In this document: positions 21,755 through 32,621 of the stretch, piece by piece
Position numbering within the stretch: the first letter of the stretch is position 1
Layout: every line of letters begins with the position of its first letter
Made by a program: the position numbers and the translations under genes
From: Glycine soja
Lineage: Eukaryota > Streptophyta > Magnoliopsida > Fabales > Fabaceae
Direction of reading: 5' to 3'
Length of the DNA stretch: 64,000 bases
NCBI RefSeq assembly: GCF_004193775.1
Contig: NC_041004.1
Coordinates: forward strand, 8,641,309-8,705,308
The notes under the pieces: model-generated
What the model was told of the DNA's origin: nothing
Databases searched by the model: none
Seen by the model: the letters and a program-made list of their open reading frames with translations, nothing else

Positions 21755-23623
21755 ATGCATAGATCTCCCACAGGTAATTTAGTTCCTCTGGACTTAGAAA
21801 TTGAAGCTACATTGCGAAGGAACAGGGCCGAGAGGAGAAGGAAACTTCTGCAAGACAGAACAGTTGCATCCATTCTTAAGGAGGAGACTCATTTCTTTTA
21901 CTTATTATCACCTGATTCACAATCATCAAGGGAATCCGCCACTCAATTACCTGAAGTCATTATCATGGCAGAAGAGCATGACCAGAGGATTACCCTTGAG
22001 GATTACTCAAGTAGTTAAGTACCATAATTTTTCACCAGCATTGCACGTCCTGAAGTGCAAGCTAACAACATCAACTACCCACATTCCTTAATTCATTTAA
22101 TACAGGGGAACTTATTTCAAGGATTACCTAATGAAGATCCCTATGCACACTTGGCAATGTTCATTGAAATATGTAACACTATTAAGATCACCGGTGTACC
22201 AGATGAAGCTATTAGGATCAGCCTTTTCTCATTCTCATTGGCAGGAGAAGCCAAGAGGTGGCTTCACTCATTCAAGGGCAACAGTCTGAAAACCTGGGAA
22301 GAAGTTGTCGAAAAGTTCTTAAAGAAATACCTCCCAGAGTCCAAGACTGCGGAAGGGAAAGTTGCAATCTCTTCATTTCATCAGTTTCCTGATGAATCTT
22401 TGAGTGAAGCATTGGAGAGGTTCAGAGGCTTGTTGAGAAGAACTCCCACTCATGGGTTTTCCGAGCCAATCCAATTGAATATGTTTATAGATGGGCTGAG
22501 ACCACAAACCAAGCAACTATTAGATTCTTCTGCAGGGGGAAAGATAAAACTGAAGACCCCGGAAAAAGCAACTGAGCTAATTGAGAACATGTCAGCTAGT
22601 GATCATGCCATTCTATGAGACAGAACCCATCAACCCACGAAGAAAAGCTTGATAGAGTTATCATTACATGACGCTTTATTGGCACAAAACAAGTTGCTTT
22701 TTAAGCAACTTGAGATTTTAACAGAAACACTTGGTAAGCTGCCAACTAAGTTGTTTATGGGTCAACCTACACACTCTTCTGTTTTGTAGGTTACAGGTTG
22801 TACCATCTGTGGTGAGGCTCATGAAGCAGGCCAATGTATTCCCACTGAAGAAAACACTCAAGAAATTCATTATATGGGAAATCAATAGTGACAAGGGTAT
22901 ACTCAAGGAGGATTTTCAGGCTTCCAACAGGGTCCCTATAATCAACAAGGACAGTGGAGGACACACACTGGCAACCAGTTCAACAAAGACCAGAGTGGGC
23001 CTTCAAATAGGCCAATCCAACAAGGACCTAACATATTCCATAGGACTACTAAGCTGGAGGAGACCTTGACTCAGTTTATGCAGGTAACAATGTCAAATCA
23101 TAAAAGCACTAAGTCAGCACTGAAAAACCTTGAGGTCCAGGTGGGACAATTGGCCAAGCAGATAGCTGACAAGTCATCCAACAGTTTTGTGGCAAATACA
23201 GAACAAAATCCCAAGGAGGAATGCAAAGCTATGATGAAAAAGAGTAAAAGGTTTGTGGAGGCTAAGGATGAGGATAGTGTTGTGCATAAGAAAAAAACTG
23301 TTGACAAGAAAGGTATTGATGACAAGAAACATGAGGTGAGAGGTGAAAGTAATCAAGAAAAAGGGGAACAAATAATGGTCAAGAATAAAGAATTGAAGGA
23401 CCAAGAAAAAGAAAAAGAAGTAGAAAATGAAAAAAATGAAAAAGAAGAAAAAAATAATAAGAATGCAAAGAAGAGTAGGAGTGAAAAAGTTGTGGATGAA
23501 GGTGTGGAAGTACCATATCCTGTGGTACCTTCTAAGAAAGAAAAAGATCGTCATCTAGCGAGATTTTTAGATACTTTCAGGAAACTGGAAATAACCATGT
23601 CCTTCGGAGAAGCTTTGCAGTAG
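21755..23623 (+). pseudogene. Element A gag, broken
   Basis: Starts at ATG 21755 (MHRSPTGNLVPLDLEIEATL). The capsid region shows EICNTIKITGVPDEAIRISL and AKRWLHSFKGNSLKTWEEVV (about 22055-22618). A Gln/Gly-rich segment follows, then a long Lys/Glu-rich segment (23210-23510) that is probably a coiled or disordered linker. Stops at 22016-22018 (TCA to TAA compared with element C) and 22616-22618 (CGA to TGA) plus frameshifts near 22790-23060 break it. The last stop, TAG at 23621-23623, is shared with element C and is directly followed by ATG. Gag would package the element RNA in virus-like particles. Confidence 0.88.
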
Positions 23624-24226
23624 ATGCCACTCTACTCTAAATTTTTGAAAGATATGTTAATAAGGAAGCATAAATATATTCATCAGGAAAACATCATAGT
23701 GGAAGGAAACTGCAGTGCTGTGATCCAGAAGATCCTTCCACCCAAGCATAAAGATCCTAGGAGTGTAACTATTCCTTGTTCAATTGGAGAAGTCAATGTG
23801 GAAAAAGCTCTTATTGACATGGGAGCCAGTATCAATTTGATGCCACTCTCCATATGCAGAAGATTGGGAGAGTTGGAAATAATGCCCACTCGAATGACTT
23901 TACAATTAGTTGACCGCTCCATTACCAGGCCATATGGAGTAATTGAAGATGTGTTGGTCAGAGTAAAACATTTTATCTTCCCGACAGACTTTGTGGTAAT
24001 GGATATCTCTAAAGATACAGACATCCCTGTAATATTGGGAAGGCCATTCATGTTGACCACCAGCTGCATAGTTGATATGGGGAAGAGGAAGCTGGAGCTA
24101 GGTTTTGAAGATCAGAAAATTGATTTTGATTTGTTTGTTGAAGACAAGCCTGCTCCAGAACACAATGTTTGCTTACAGGTAATGGAAGGAGGTCAGGAGG
24201 TTTTGAAAGTAAGAACCAAAACATAA
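23624..24226 (+). CDS. Element A protease-domain ORF
   Basis: 200 codons from the ATG that directly follows the gag TAG. It contains an aspartic-protease-like fold with LIDMGASINLMPLSICRRLG as active-site region (DMGA where many plant gypsy elements have DLGA or DSGA) and the second conserved block DIPVILGRPFM. It is undamaged over its whole length, unlike the gag upstream. In autonomous relatives reverse transcriptase would follow; here a stop and non-coding sequence follow. The start by reinitiation or readthrough is inferred. Confidence 0.8.
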   Translation: MPLYSKFLKDMLIRKHKYIHQENIIVEGNCSAVIQKILPPKHKDPRSVTIPCSIGEVNVEKALIDMGASINLMPLSICRRLGELEIMPTRMTLQLVDRSITRPYGVIEDVLVRVKHFIFPTDFVVMDISKDTDIPVILGRPFMLTTSCIVDMGKRKLELGFEDQKIDFDLFVEDKPAPEHNVCLQVMEGGQEVLKVRTKT

Positions 24227-24270
24227 TAAGATCACCCAGTGAGGTAAAAGCATCAAGCTAATGACGTTAA

Positions 24271-24298
24271 AGAAGCGCTTCTTGGGAGGCAACCCAGT
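24271..24298 (+). ncRNA. AGGCAA-loop hairpin, copy in element A
   Basis: After GACGTTAAAGAAGCGCTT, the bases TTGGG (24282-24286) pair with CCCAG (24293-24297), leaving the hexaloop AGGCAA. AAGCGCTT just before it is an 8-bp palindrome. The same block follows the protease ORF in element C and the ORF3 of the Ogre-like element, with stem changes that keep pairing. Confidence 0.65.
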
Positions 24299-24465
24299 TT
24301 TAATTTTTGTTATTTTTTTTCATGCATTTAATCATTTGGAACTTGTTGTATGATTTGTACATAGGAGTATATTAGCCTATCTTTGAATGTTAAGCAAAAG
24401 GGTTTCAATTTATTGGAAAAAGGACTGAAAAAAACTTAGAAAACTTTTTTTTTCTAAAAAATTGT
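24299..24465 (+). other. Non-coding spacer of element A
   Basis: AT-rich spacer between the hairpin and the GCTAAGCG-rich region. No coding signal is seen. Confidence 0.5.
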
Positions 24466-25960
24466 CCTTTCGCTAAGCGCATCTCTGTTCATGCGCTAAG
24501 CTGCGAGTGTCAAGTGCTTAGCACCCAACCCTTGCAACTAAGGCTGATTTGGTCCGGTAAGCTGGCCAAGGTTGAGCTAAGCTAACTTCAATTCGATCTG
24601 AATTCGGCTAAGCTTAAGCCTGATCGCTAAGCGACAACTTATCCTTGGCTAAGCGTGACCTATTGTCGCCAAGTGCAATTCCTTACGGCCATAACTGAGG
24701 TCCATGAAGCTAAGTGTCAGTCATGGCAGCTAAGCGAGATTCATTGCGGCAATGTGAGCGCTAAGCGAGTCCTTATCAACTAAACGCATGCTCCTCTGTA
24801 CTTAAGATGCATCATTTTAGCTAAGCCAGCCAGAGTTTGGCTTCGTGAGAGTTGCAGCTTTTCGGATTTGCAAACCTCGCTAAGCGGTCTGATCCTCGCG
24901 CTAAGCCAAGCCTGTGTTAAAAAAAAAAAAACTGATTTTGAATTTGAAACGTCGGCTAAGCACGCGTATCCGCTAAGCGAGTCTTGTTGAGAAACCAAAC
25001 GTCTCTCTGGCTTGCTTAGCACAGCTTTTCGCTAAGCGAAAGTGTCGAAACATGCTTAAGTGAGTGTAACGGCAGTTACACTCACAATTGCCAGATTTTG
25101 CCTACCCTTTCTATGCACTCTCTCTCTCCCAAAATTTACACATTTTGCATCTGTGCTTTCTCTTCGCGTTGTCTACTTCCAATCCTAAAGCATTAACAAT
25201 CTAAGTAAGTTCCTTGATTTTTTTTCTCTTTTTCTTGTCTAAAATTTAGGGTAAAAGACTTCAACTGTAGTTTTAGATTTTTAGAGTTTTTATGTTTTGT
25301 TAGAATTAGTTTAAGATTAGGGCTATATATGCTTGTATACTGAATTGAGTATGATGCACACATTGCATGTCTGATATGCCTTTTAGAGGCTTGAAAAGTG
25401 CAAGAAAACGAACTACATTTTCTGCGTTTTCTGGAAAACGCGATGAACTCGCTAAGCGAGTATGCTGCGCTAAGCGAGTTCATCAATAGTCATTGTGTAT
25501 AAAGGCGTTCTCGAAAGAACTCGCTAAGCACACCTACCGCGCTAAGCGAGTTCATCCTTTGAGGATGAACACTCATCCTCTTGTTGAGCTACTTGTGGCT
25601 AAGCGAGGCTGAATCGCTAAGCTCAGGTAACTTAGACAATTTTTTTGTTGATAGCCGTGCGCTAAACCGAGCTTTCCTAGGCCAAGCACGATTTATTGCG
25701 GCATCCGCTGAGCTAAGCGAGCTTCGCTCGCTATGCTCCCAACACTTAGTGAAATTTTTGAAGAGTTGGTGCTGCTAAGTGCAAACCTTTAAGGAGCTTA
25801 GCGCATATCCTGGCGGCAAATGTTCAGCTTAGTGGGCGCTGTCCAGCTAAGCCAATTATGTAGAAGCTAAATTTCTGCAACTTCCGCTAAGCGGCTTCAC
25901 CTGTCGCTAAGCGATAGTGTTTTTTTACAAAGGCCAGCTAAGCGGACCATGTCTCGCTAA
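24466..25960 (+). repeat. GCTAAGCG motif array in element A
   Basis: More than 30 dispersed copies of GCTAAGC or its inverse in 1.5 kb, separated by unrelated 10-40-bp spacers. Many copies have symmetric flanks that extend the self-complementarity, for example TTTCGCTAAGCGAAA (25027-25041) and ACTCGCTAAGCGAGT (25447-25461). Longer inverted repeats link neighbouring copies, for example 25442-25452 with 25474-25484. The same motif occurs in the LTRs of the family. Confidence 0.85.
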
Positions 25961-26019
25961 GCAGCTAGTGTCTTTTTCAGTTTTTGAAATTTGAATAACT
26001 TGTGTCCTGATTAATTGTT

Positions 26020-26037
26020 TGGTTCCTGTATATGCAG
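26020..26037 (+). promoter_or_regulatory. Possible 3' splice site before ORF3
   Basis: GGTTCCTGTATATGCAG directly precedes ATG 26038. In the Athila/Calypso lineage the env-like gene is thought to be expressed from a spliced RNA, so this TGCAG|ATG is a plausible acceptor. Not shown experimentally here. Confidence 0.4.
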
Positions 26038-27489
26038 ATGGCTTCTAGGAAACGTAAAAGTATTGGTTCAAGACCCACATCTCAGTATGACACAAGGAGA
26101 TTCTCTTCCTTAGATGCTTGGACCAGATACACAGATAATGTTCTGGGGAGAAATATTTTACCTGAGAGGAAGGTAGAGCTCTATCATACTGAGCGAGATG
26201 ACTTGAAGGCTGAATTGGAGAGGCGTAATTTCCATAAATGCCTCACCAATTTAGTCGATGGGAGCATAGACCTGGCTTTGATGAAAGAATTCTATGCAAA
26301 TTTATACAGTTCTAAGGATCATCCACCAAAGCAGTCTAGAGTCAAAGGTCATTTGGTGAAGATTGATGCTGACAGTCTCAACACATTCCTGGAGACACCT
26401 GTGGTATTAGCTGAGGGAGAGACTCTACCCACATACTCTAGATATTGCAGGTTTCCTACAGACTTCAGAGAGATAGAGGCTGCCTTATGCATACCTGGCC
26501 GAGGGTTCATTTTGAACTCTGAGGGCCATCCTGGGAAGATTCTCAGGAAGGATTTGACTACACTAGCTCAGGTGTGGAGTGTCCTCTCATACTCCAATTT
26601 GTCCCTCACATCACATACCTCTGATCTGACAGTGGACAGAGCTAGGCTAATCTTTGGCCTAATCTCTCACTTGGATATGAACATAGGAGCATTGATCTCT
26701 GGCCAGATGACCTCTATAGCCCAGTCTAACACTTCTAGACTTGGGTTCCTTGCTCTGATCATCGCATTATGTAGGGCCAGAGGGGTTGTCTCTGACAGCC
26801 TTACCTTTGAGCGCCTGAGCCGGGTCATTAACTTGGCCTACATCAGGAAGAACTGTTGGAATCCCAACGATCTAACAGTTTCTATCCGAGGGGCAAGGAG
26901 GGCGAAGGCAAGGCCAGCTGAGCTTCCTTCTACAGCATCTACTTCAGCAGCCCTTTCTGTCCCAGTTCAGACAAATTTTTAGCGTTTTGAAGCTATGCTT
27001 CAGAGCATTCATCAGGGACAAATCATTTTACTGCAAAGTTTACAGATGGTGGCACCTCCAGACTCTATCCCTTCAATAGAGTAGTTTAATGAGATGGTAG
27101 CCTGGCCCGGGCCTAACCTTCTTTTCATAGGGAAGACGAAGGTCTCACAACCCAGGTACCTCAGCATATGGAGGATGAGTCATCTGAGGCCACCATCCTA
27201 GAGTCATTTGATATAGGAGAAGAAGTAGAGGAGACACAGGTGAGACAGGTAGCTACTGCCACTCGTGAGCGATCCCTTGAGGCTACTTCAGAGCCTTCTG
27301 CACCAGTCGTAAACCTACCCTTACCTTAGCCTGTAGCAGACCCCTCCACTCCTCTTCTACAGATGCCAGAGGACCCGACTACACCAGTCCTAGCTGTGGA
27401 CACTTCTCCTCCAACTACTCCAGTGCTTCAGCTGACATATGAGGAGGATGGTCAAACACAGGACACCCAGAACCAGTCACAGGAATTTT
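26038..27489 (+). pseudogene. Element A ORF3 / env-like protein (plant-transposon-protein domain)
   Basis: The intact first part runs from ATG 26038 to TAG at 26980-26982 (314 codons). It starts Arg/Lys-rich (ASRKRKSIGSR) and contains YANLYSSKDHPPKQSRVKGH, CRFPTDFREIEAALCIPGRG and LGFLALIIALCRARGV. This is the conserved plant domain annotated as putative plant transposon protein, found in the env-like position of Athila/Calypso elements. Coding similarity continues with another stop and a frameshift to 27489 (Glu/Thr/Pro-rich tail ending near TYEEDGQTQDTQNQS). I see no signal peptide or clear membrane helix in the intact part. A related but broken copy lies at 58869-59608. Confidence 0.8.
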
Positions 27490-28645
27490 GATTCCTGATG
27501 ATACTTTTTTTTATTATTATTATTTTAATTATGGTTTTAGTACAATAATTCCTTTTTGTTAGTTTTATTTATGAATCGTTGGTTTGCTTATTTTGAAGCA
27601 TTTTGAACAGTTTAACTTGGTTTTTAATGATATAGCAGTGAAGCACTTTTATTGACTTATGAAAATGGTTGTATGCTTTTATGAGTTTGAGCAAATGTGT
27701 ATGTTAGACAAAGAAAGAACAAGAATGTGAACTTGCAATTAGAATTGTTAGTCAGTAGATAGATTGATTGTGAAAGAAAAGCTTGAACCAAAACCGGTGA
27801 GAGTGTGACCTTAAACTGTGAGTGAATGACTAGCTGTGAGTTATAATCTTTGCATGAATCTCTGAATTTTAGAATGAAATGTATAAATGAGGACATGATG
27901 AAGGCCATGATTGTGCATACACAAGCCTTTTGACCAAAAAGCTTACCTTGAATGATAATTATATCCTTTGCACCCTTTTTGAGCTGAATGATTTTGTCAT
28001 AAATCAAACCTTAAGCTTAAATAATTATCTCCTGATACCTTGCTTAGATTCTAGGAGAGCATATGGTTCAAGGCAAAATTTACCCCAAATTTGGGGGAGT
28101 AAAGTTAGTTAGAATGCAAAGAAAAAGGTAAAGCATCAGCACACACAACAAATAAGTTATATGTTAAAAAAAAGAAGAAAAGAAAAGAATAAAGTGTGTT
28201 GATGTACCAAGGTTAAAAGCAAATGAAAGTGAAAAGCTAGTGAGCAAGCTAAACGCATGAAAAAGACCATTGGGATAAGTCTAGGATTTGTGCTCTCTTA
28301 GAATCTAAGCCTTTGAATCCTAGAAAAACCAATGAATTTTGGTACCCAAGCCTCACTACAAGCCTGAGAAAGTCCTTCTGATTCTATTTATACATTTCTG
28401 ACTTTATGGCATGAGATGAAATTCAAAGATTGGACCTCTTACTAGTTGTTATTAATGAATAGCTTAAACAATGGTGCTTGAGTGAAACAGTAGCCGTGAG
28501 ACTGTGGTTTAAGCTACTTTCCTTAATATTTGTCTTATGATTAGCTCTATCTAATTGTTCAGGTTACATTTTATTCTTCTCTTTGGATAACTGCATACCT
28601 TGTGAAACACAAGTGATGAGGGCATTTTACTCCATTATCTTATCA
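27490..28645 (+). other. 3' untranslated region of element A
   Basis: No reading frame of note. TTTGGGGGAG at 28090-28099 looks like a polypurine tract, but no LTR like 20183-21598 follows. The insertion ends at 28645 (...TTATCA) followed by the ATCCC duplication. Confidence 0.6.
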
Positions 28646-29194
28646 ATCCCTATGAATCCTTCTTTCCCTAACAAGGGAAGTCCACCAATAGAGGGCATAC
28701 CCTTGAAAGCTAAGGGTAGCCAATGGAACTTTTCTCTTTTCACTAATATGACGGCAAGCAAAAAGTTGTTCAACCTTCATTTTACAATCTAGGTAGGCCT
28801 CAACATTATCTTTTCCATGGAAATATGAGAAGCTAATGTTAACCTCTTAAGGCATTCTATCCTTTTCTCATCTTTGGGAGTGATGTTTAGTATGTGACCT
28901 ATGTCACCCTCCATAATAGTCGCTAAGTTCTTCACTTAAACTCTTGCAAGAGTCATGACTACTATAGGAGACATGTTTTTCTCTTTTCATTTATTTCATT
29001 ATTTTTGTTCTTTCTTTCTCTCTTATTTTCTCTCTTTCATCTTGACTTATTTCTTCCACTTTTTTTCCTTTTTATTTTTTCTCTTGTTTTTGTTTCCACA
29101 ATTTAAGGGATCTCAACTCATCTAATATCCTATATAAGGGGTCCTTAGGAGTAGAACCCTCACCATTAACACTAGATGAAGAATGAAGACTCAT
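28646..29194 (-). pseudogene. Gypsy gag N-terminal part, broken
   Basis: Minus strand: begins at ATG 29192-29194 (MSLHSSSSVNGEGSTPKDPL), continues through a Lys-rich segment with stops and a typical gypsy capsid region (near AYLD..., LATLSFQGYALYWWTSLVRE, RRIHRD), and stops at the element A insertion. It continues at 20182 on the other side of that insertion. Confidence 0.85.
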
Positions 29195-30380
29195 GTTGGT
29201 TCCTAAGTTGTGGTTGTTGGGGGTTTGAAAATAAAAGGTAAAAGAAACTATGGTTGAAACTAGCCAAAATAAACACTAAAAGAGGTGTGAAAAATAAGGT
29301 AAAAACTAATTGATAAAAAGCAAGCTATCTAGGCGGTTTGACAATGGAAGGTAAAGGAAATTTAAAGCAAGCTAGACGGTTTCCTATGTGAAGGCTTGGA
29401 TGACCCTTTAGAGGTCCCAATTGGCTCTTCAGTTAGTCTACACGGTTTACACTAAGATATTACACACAAATAGAGGTTTGGGTGGTCTCTTGGAGACTCA
29501 CAATACACCCCTGAAGAATTTCCAAATACAAGGAATTGCAATAAAAAAAATTCAACACTCAATTGTTCTATTACAACAAATTTAACAAAGCAATTAAGGT
29601 CCTCAAATTTGTCTTCAATGCTTGTTTGTTTTCTCAAGAATTTCACTCAAAATTTGGTGAGGCTTTGGTTGCTTCGAATCCAATGGTGCTCCCAGGATGG
29701 ATAACCTCCAAGACTAAAAAATCTTCCTTCAAGAAATGCACCAATTTCCTCCTCCAATCCTTATTGTAGGAAACACTTAAACACAAAAGAAAAAGAAGAC
29801 AAGCAAGACACCAAAAGATGAAATGAAATCTAAACCAAAAGGAAATTTAACATGACATTAACTCAATGAGATTCAAGGAAAAATAAAGCAAAAGAACAAC
29901 ACCACAAGCCAAGGTGGAACACAAAGGAAGTCCTAGAATGGCACTAGATTAGATTGACAAATTAAAAATAAGAATCAAAGCAAAATTCTAGTTATGTCAA
30001 TTTGGAAACAAATCTAAAAAATGAATAACTCCAAGAAGTCAAATAGGCTTGTAATACAACTCAAAATAATGAACAATTTTCAAGCAAATCAAGCATACAC
30101 ATTTTTTGTTGTTGTTCTGGACATGTATTTTGACGTTAATCTTTATCACCTTTTCTTGATCATTTATTTTTTGTTTTTGTTCATTCTTTTTACATTGTTT
30201 TTGTCCACATGTCTATTTTATTAATTTAAAATTTCAGCTCAAAACTTGAAGTCTTCAAGACATAGAAGAGTTAAGAAGATAGTGTCCCAGAACTGACAGC
30301 AACCACAATTTTAACCTAGAAATCAAGAGTAGTGTTTATGTTGCTTAAGGCTTAGATAGTTACAATTTATGTTTGCTTAT
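29195..30380 (-). other. Leader of the minus-strand gypsy, part 1
   Basis: Untranslated leader between gag and the solo LTR insertion at 30381. AT-rich, no gene. The ORFs here have no homology I recognise. Confidence 0.55.
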
Positions 30381-31895
30381 TGTTGGGATTTCCCCTGCAA
30401 TTACTTTTTGATCCACTTTTTCTTTGTACAAATATGTTCAAGGGAAATCCAGTTTGTCGGAAAGCGCACCGGATCATTAAGTATTTAAAATTAAAACGGA
30501 TGAATCCGAGTACTCAAGGAACTAGTCTAAGATAGGGTTAAATTCAGAAATAAGGCATTGTTGAAAGAAACATTGATAATTGATGATTTAGAACAAAATT
30601 AAACTAAGTCTAGGATAAAAACAATAAAAATGCAAGCAAGTAAAATTGACAACAGTAGGTAAATATGTTGGGCCTTTCTAACAGACCAGCTGATGTATAT
30701 AAAGATATTTCTCTAATCAATCATGCTTTTGTGTTCTATGTTGTAGCCTAAATTACTAAACCTCGATCCCTAGTTGGACTGAATCAATCCAAGTTTCGTC
30801 CTTAGATCCCTCTTGTTGGACTAGGCTCAATTTAGGCAGCCCTCCTAGGTTTAGACTAACTTAAACTAAGCTTCATCCTCAGATCCCTCTTGTTGGACTA
30901 GACTCAGCTTAAATAGCTTATGAAAGTTTAGACTAATTTAGCCTAAGTTTTGTCCTCTGATCCCTCTTGTTGGACTAGACTTAGACCAAACAACATTATT
31001 GTAACAGGATACTTATAACCAAAACTTAATTCGTAGATCCCTCTTGTAAGACTAAGTTTCAATTCTGCTTTATTCAAGTTCTAAGGCAACAATACATTTT
31101 CCAATGTTAAAATCACCTAACTAGGCACACAAATGGCTGATCAAACCAAGAGCATACAAAATTTAAGCACTGAAAGAAGCATTGAACACAAGAAACACAA
31201 TCAATTAGATATGCAAATAATTACATCAGTTGTTCAGTAGAAATCCCCAACAAGGGTGTTTAGCCAGCCATTACAGAAGAAACCCTAACAATAATAAGCT
31301 TACAAAACCTAGGTATCTCTACAAAAAGCTGCTCATCTTACTGCCTCCAGAGCTCTTTTCTTGAAATAGGCACTCTGGTGTGTTGTGGAATTCAGTGCCC
31401 TGGGCATTGTCTGCCCTAATTCTGCACAAGACAGGCTTTAAATAGGCTTTGAATTTGTAACGCTATGCTTAGCGCCACCCTCGCACTTAGCGCGAGTAAG
31501 TGGATTTGAGCTTAGCGCCAGTCGTGCGCTGAGCCTAGCTGAAGACAATTACTGCGCTTAGCGCACTGATCTCGCGCTTAGCACGCAACCTTGGTATCGA
31601 TGCTCTGCCAAGTTCTTATGTCGCGCTGAAGCTGCGCTTAGCGGTGGATGCGCGCTTAGCCCACTGATGAGTTAAGTTCAACTGTCACTTTTAGCACTTC
31701 ATGACTTAGCCTCATTTTCACCGGATATTGCACATATTTCATCATTAAATCCAATGGACATATTCTAGAGATAGCTTTAACCATAAAACAAGATTTATTT
31801 ACAAAAATCACTATAAAATAACCATAAATTGGGGAACTATACAAGTTTTGAAAAATGTTTTCTATACAAAAGTTATTCGTATAAGACGACTAACA
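30381..31895 (-). mobile_element. Solo LTR of a Calypso-like element
   Basis: 1,515 bp in reverse orientation. The right end is the inverse of TGTTAGTCGTC and the left end is TGTTGGGATTTCCCC. CTTAT is duplicated at 30376-30380 and 31896-31900. The reverse strand is collinear with the element A LTR (TAGTCG start, TTTATGGTTATTTT, GCTAAGCG cluster at about 31460-31665, CCGGTGCGCTTTCCGACA near the end). No internal sequence or second LTR adjoins it, so it is a solo LTR left by LTR-LTR recombination, inserted in the gypsy leader. Confidence 0.88.
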
Positions 31896-32604
31896 CTTAT
31901 GCTTAACTATCTTGGCTAATAGAATTCAAGAGATCTTAAGACTTATTTTGATTCACAAATCCAGCCACAACACAACACCACAACTTAATTTCTTCATAGG
32001 CATCATATAAGAAACTTAAAAAACAAAAAAAAAGTTCAACAATAAGACTATTTCTGGGAATTGATTTAGAACATGTTATGAACTAAATAACATGCATGAA
32101 TTAGACTCAAAATTCAAATGATGGGCTAAGAATTGCAATAATACATGAAAAAATGTATCTAGAATTCAATAAAAAAATCAAAATTCAACACAAACTTAGA
32201 ACATAATGTGACAATTATTATGACTAAACATGACTCTAGACAACAAGAATGAAGTTATTTATACTTAGATTTTATTTTTTTTCTTTTATAATTAATATTT
32301 TTCAAGAAAATTGAGATCTAAAGGTTTAACACAAGAAGATTATGACTGAAAAAGATAGAACCTAAAATCAACACACAAACATGATTCAAGAGTAGATCTA
32401 TAAAATTTGAACCATAGAAATGCAAGAACAAGTGTAGATCTAAGATTTAATCGGTTTATTTATTTTTTGAATCTACTCTAAATAGAACCAAACCACAAGA
32501 AAATGGAGGAGATACATGGAAAAGAAGATGAAGAACAAGGAATTAAAGTGAATTGATCGAACAAAAAGATAGAGGAAGCAACAGAACATCACCTAGAGGA
32601 AAAT
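31896..32604 (-). other. Leader of the minus-strand gypsy, part 2
   Basis: AT-rich untranslated sequence between the solo LTR and the primer site. No gene seen. Confidence 0.55.
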
Positions 32605-32616
32605 GCTCTAATACCA
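32605..32616 (-). other. Primer binding site of the minus-strand gypsy
   Basis: The minus strand reads TGGTATTAGAGC, one change from the common TGGTATCAGAGC tRNA-Met site, five bases from the LTR end. Confidence 0.8.
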
Positions 32617-32621
32617 CATAA

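Larger units (their letters stand above)
20183..28645 (+). mobile_element. Calypso/Athila-like Ty3-gypsy element A without pol and without a recognisable 3' LTR
   Basis: Inserted in the gag of the minus-strand gypsy. ATCCC is duplicated at 20178-20182 and 28646-28650, and the gag codons resume exactly (RRIHRD then PLVKY on the minus strand). Order: 5' LTR, tRNA-Asp primer site, gag, protease, a non-coding region rich in GCTAAGCG, an ORF3/env-like gene and a 3' untranslated region. Reverse transcriptase, RNase H and integrase are absent between protease and ORF3. The right end (...TTATCA) ends in CA, but 27230-28645 does not look like the 5' LTR. Confidence 0.82.

Noticed and set aside
23174..23554. 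Minus-strand Phe-rich 126-codon ORF
   Set aside because: Antisense of the Lys/Glu-rich gag linker of element A; composition artefact.
27744..27757. TGTTAGTCAGTAG as start of a 3' LTR of element A
   Set aside because: Only about 10 bases agree with the LTR start TGTTAGTCGGTG; the following sequence does not continue like the LTR.
27657..28007. 116-codon minus-strand ORF
   Set aside because: Lies in the 3' untranslated region of element A, on the opposite strand, without any recognisable domain.
30450..30455. Solo LTR left boundary at CAGTT|TGTCGG
   Set aside because: Flanks did not match the right side; the boundary at 30381 gives a perfect CTTAT duplication instead.
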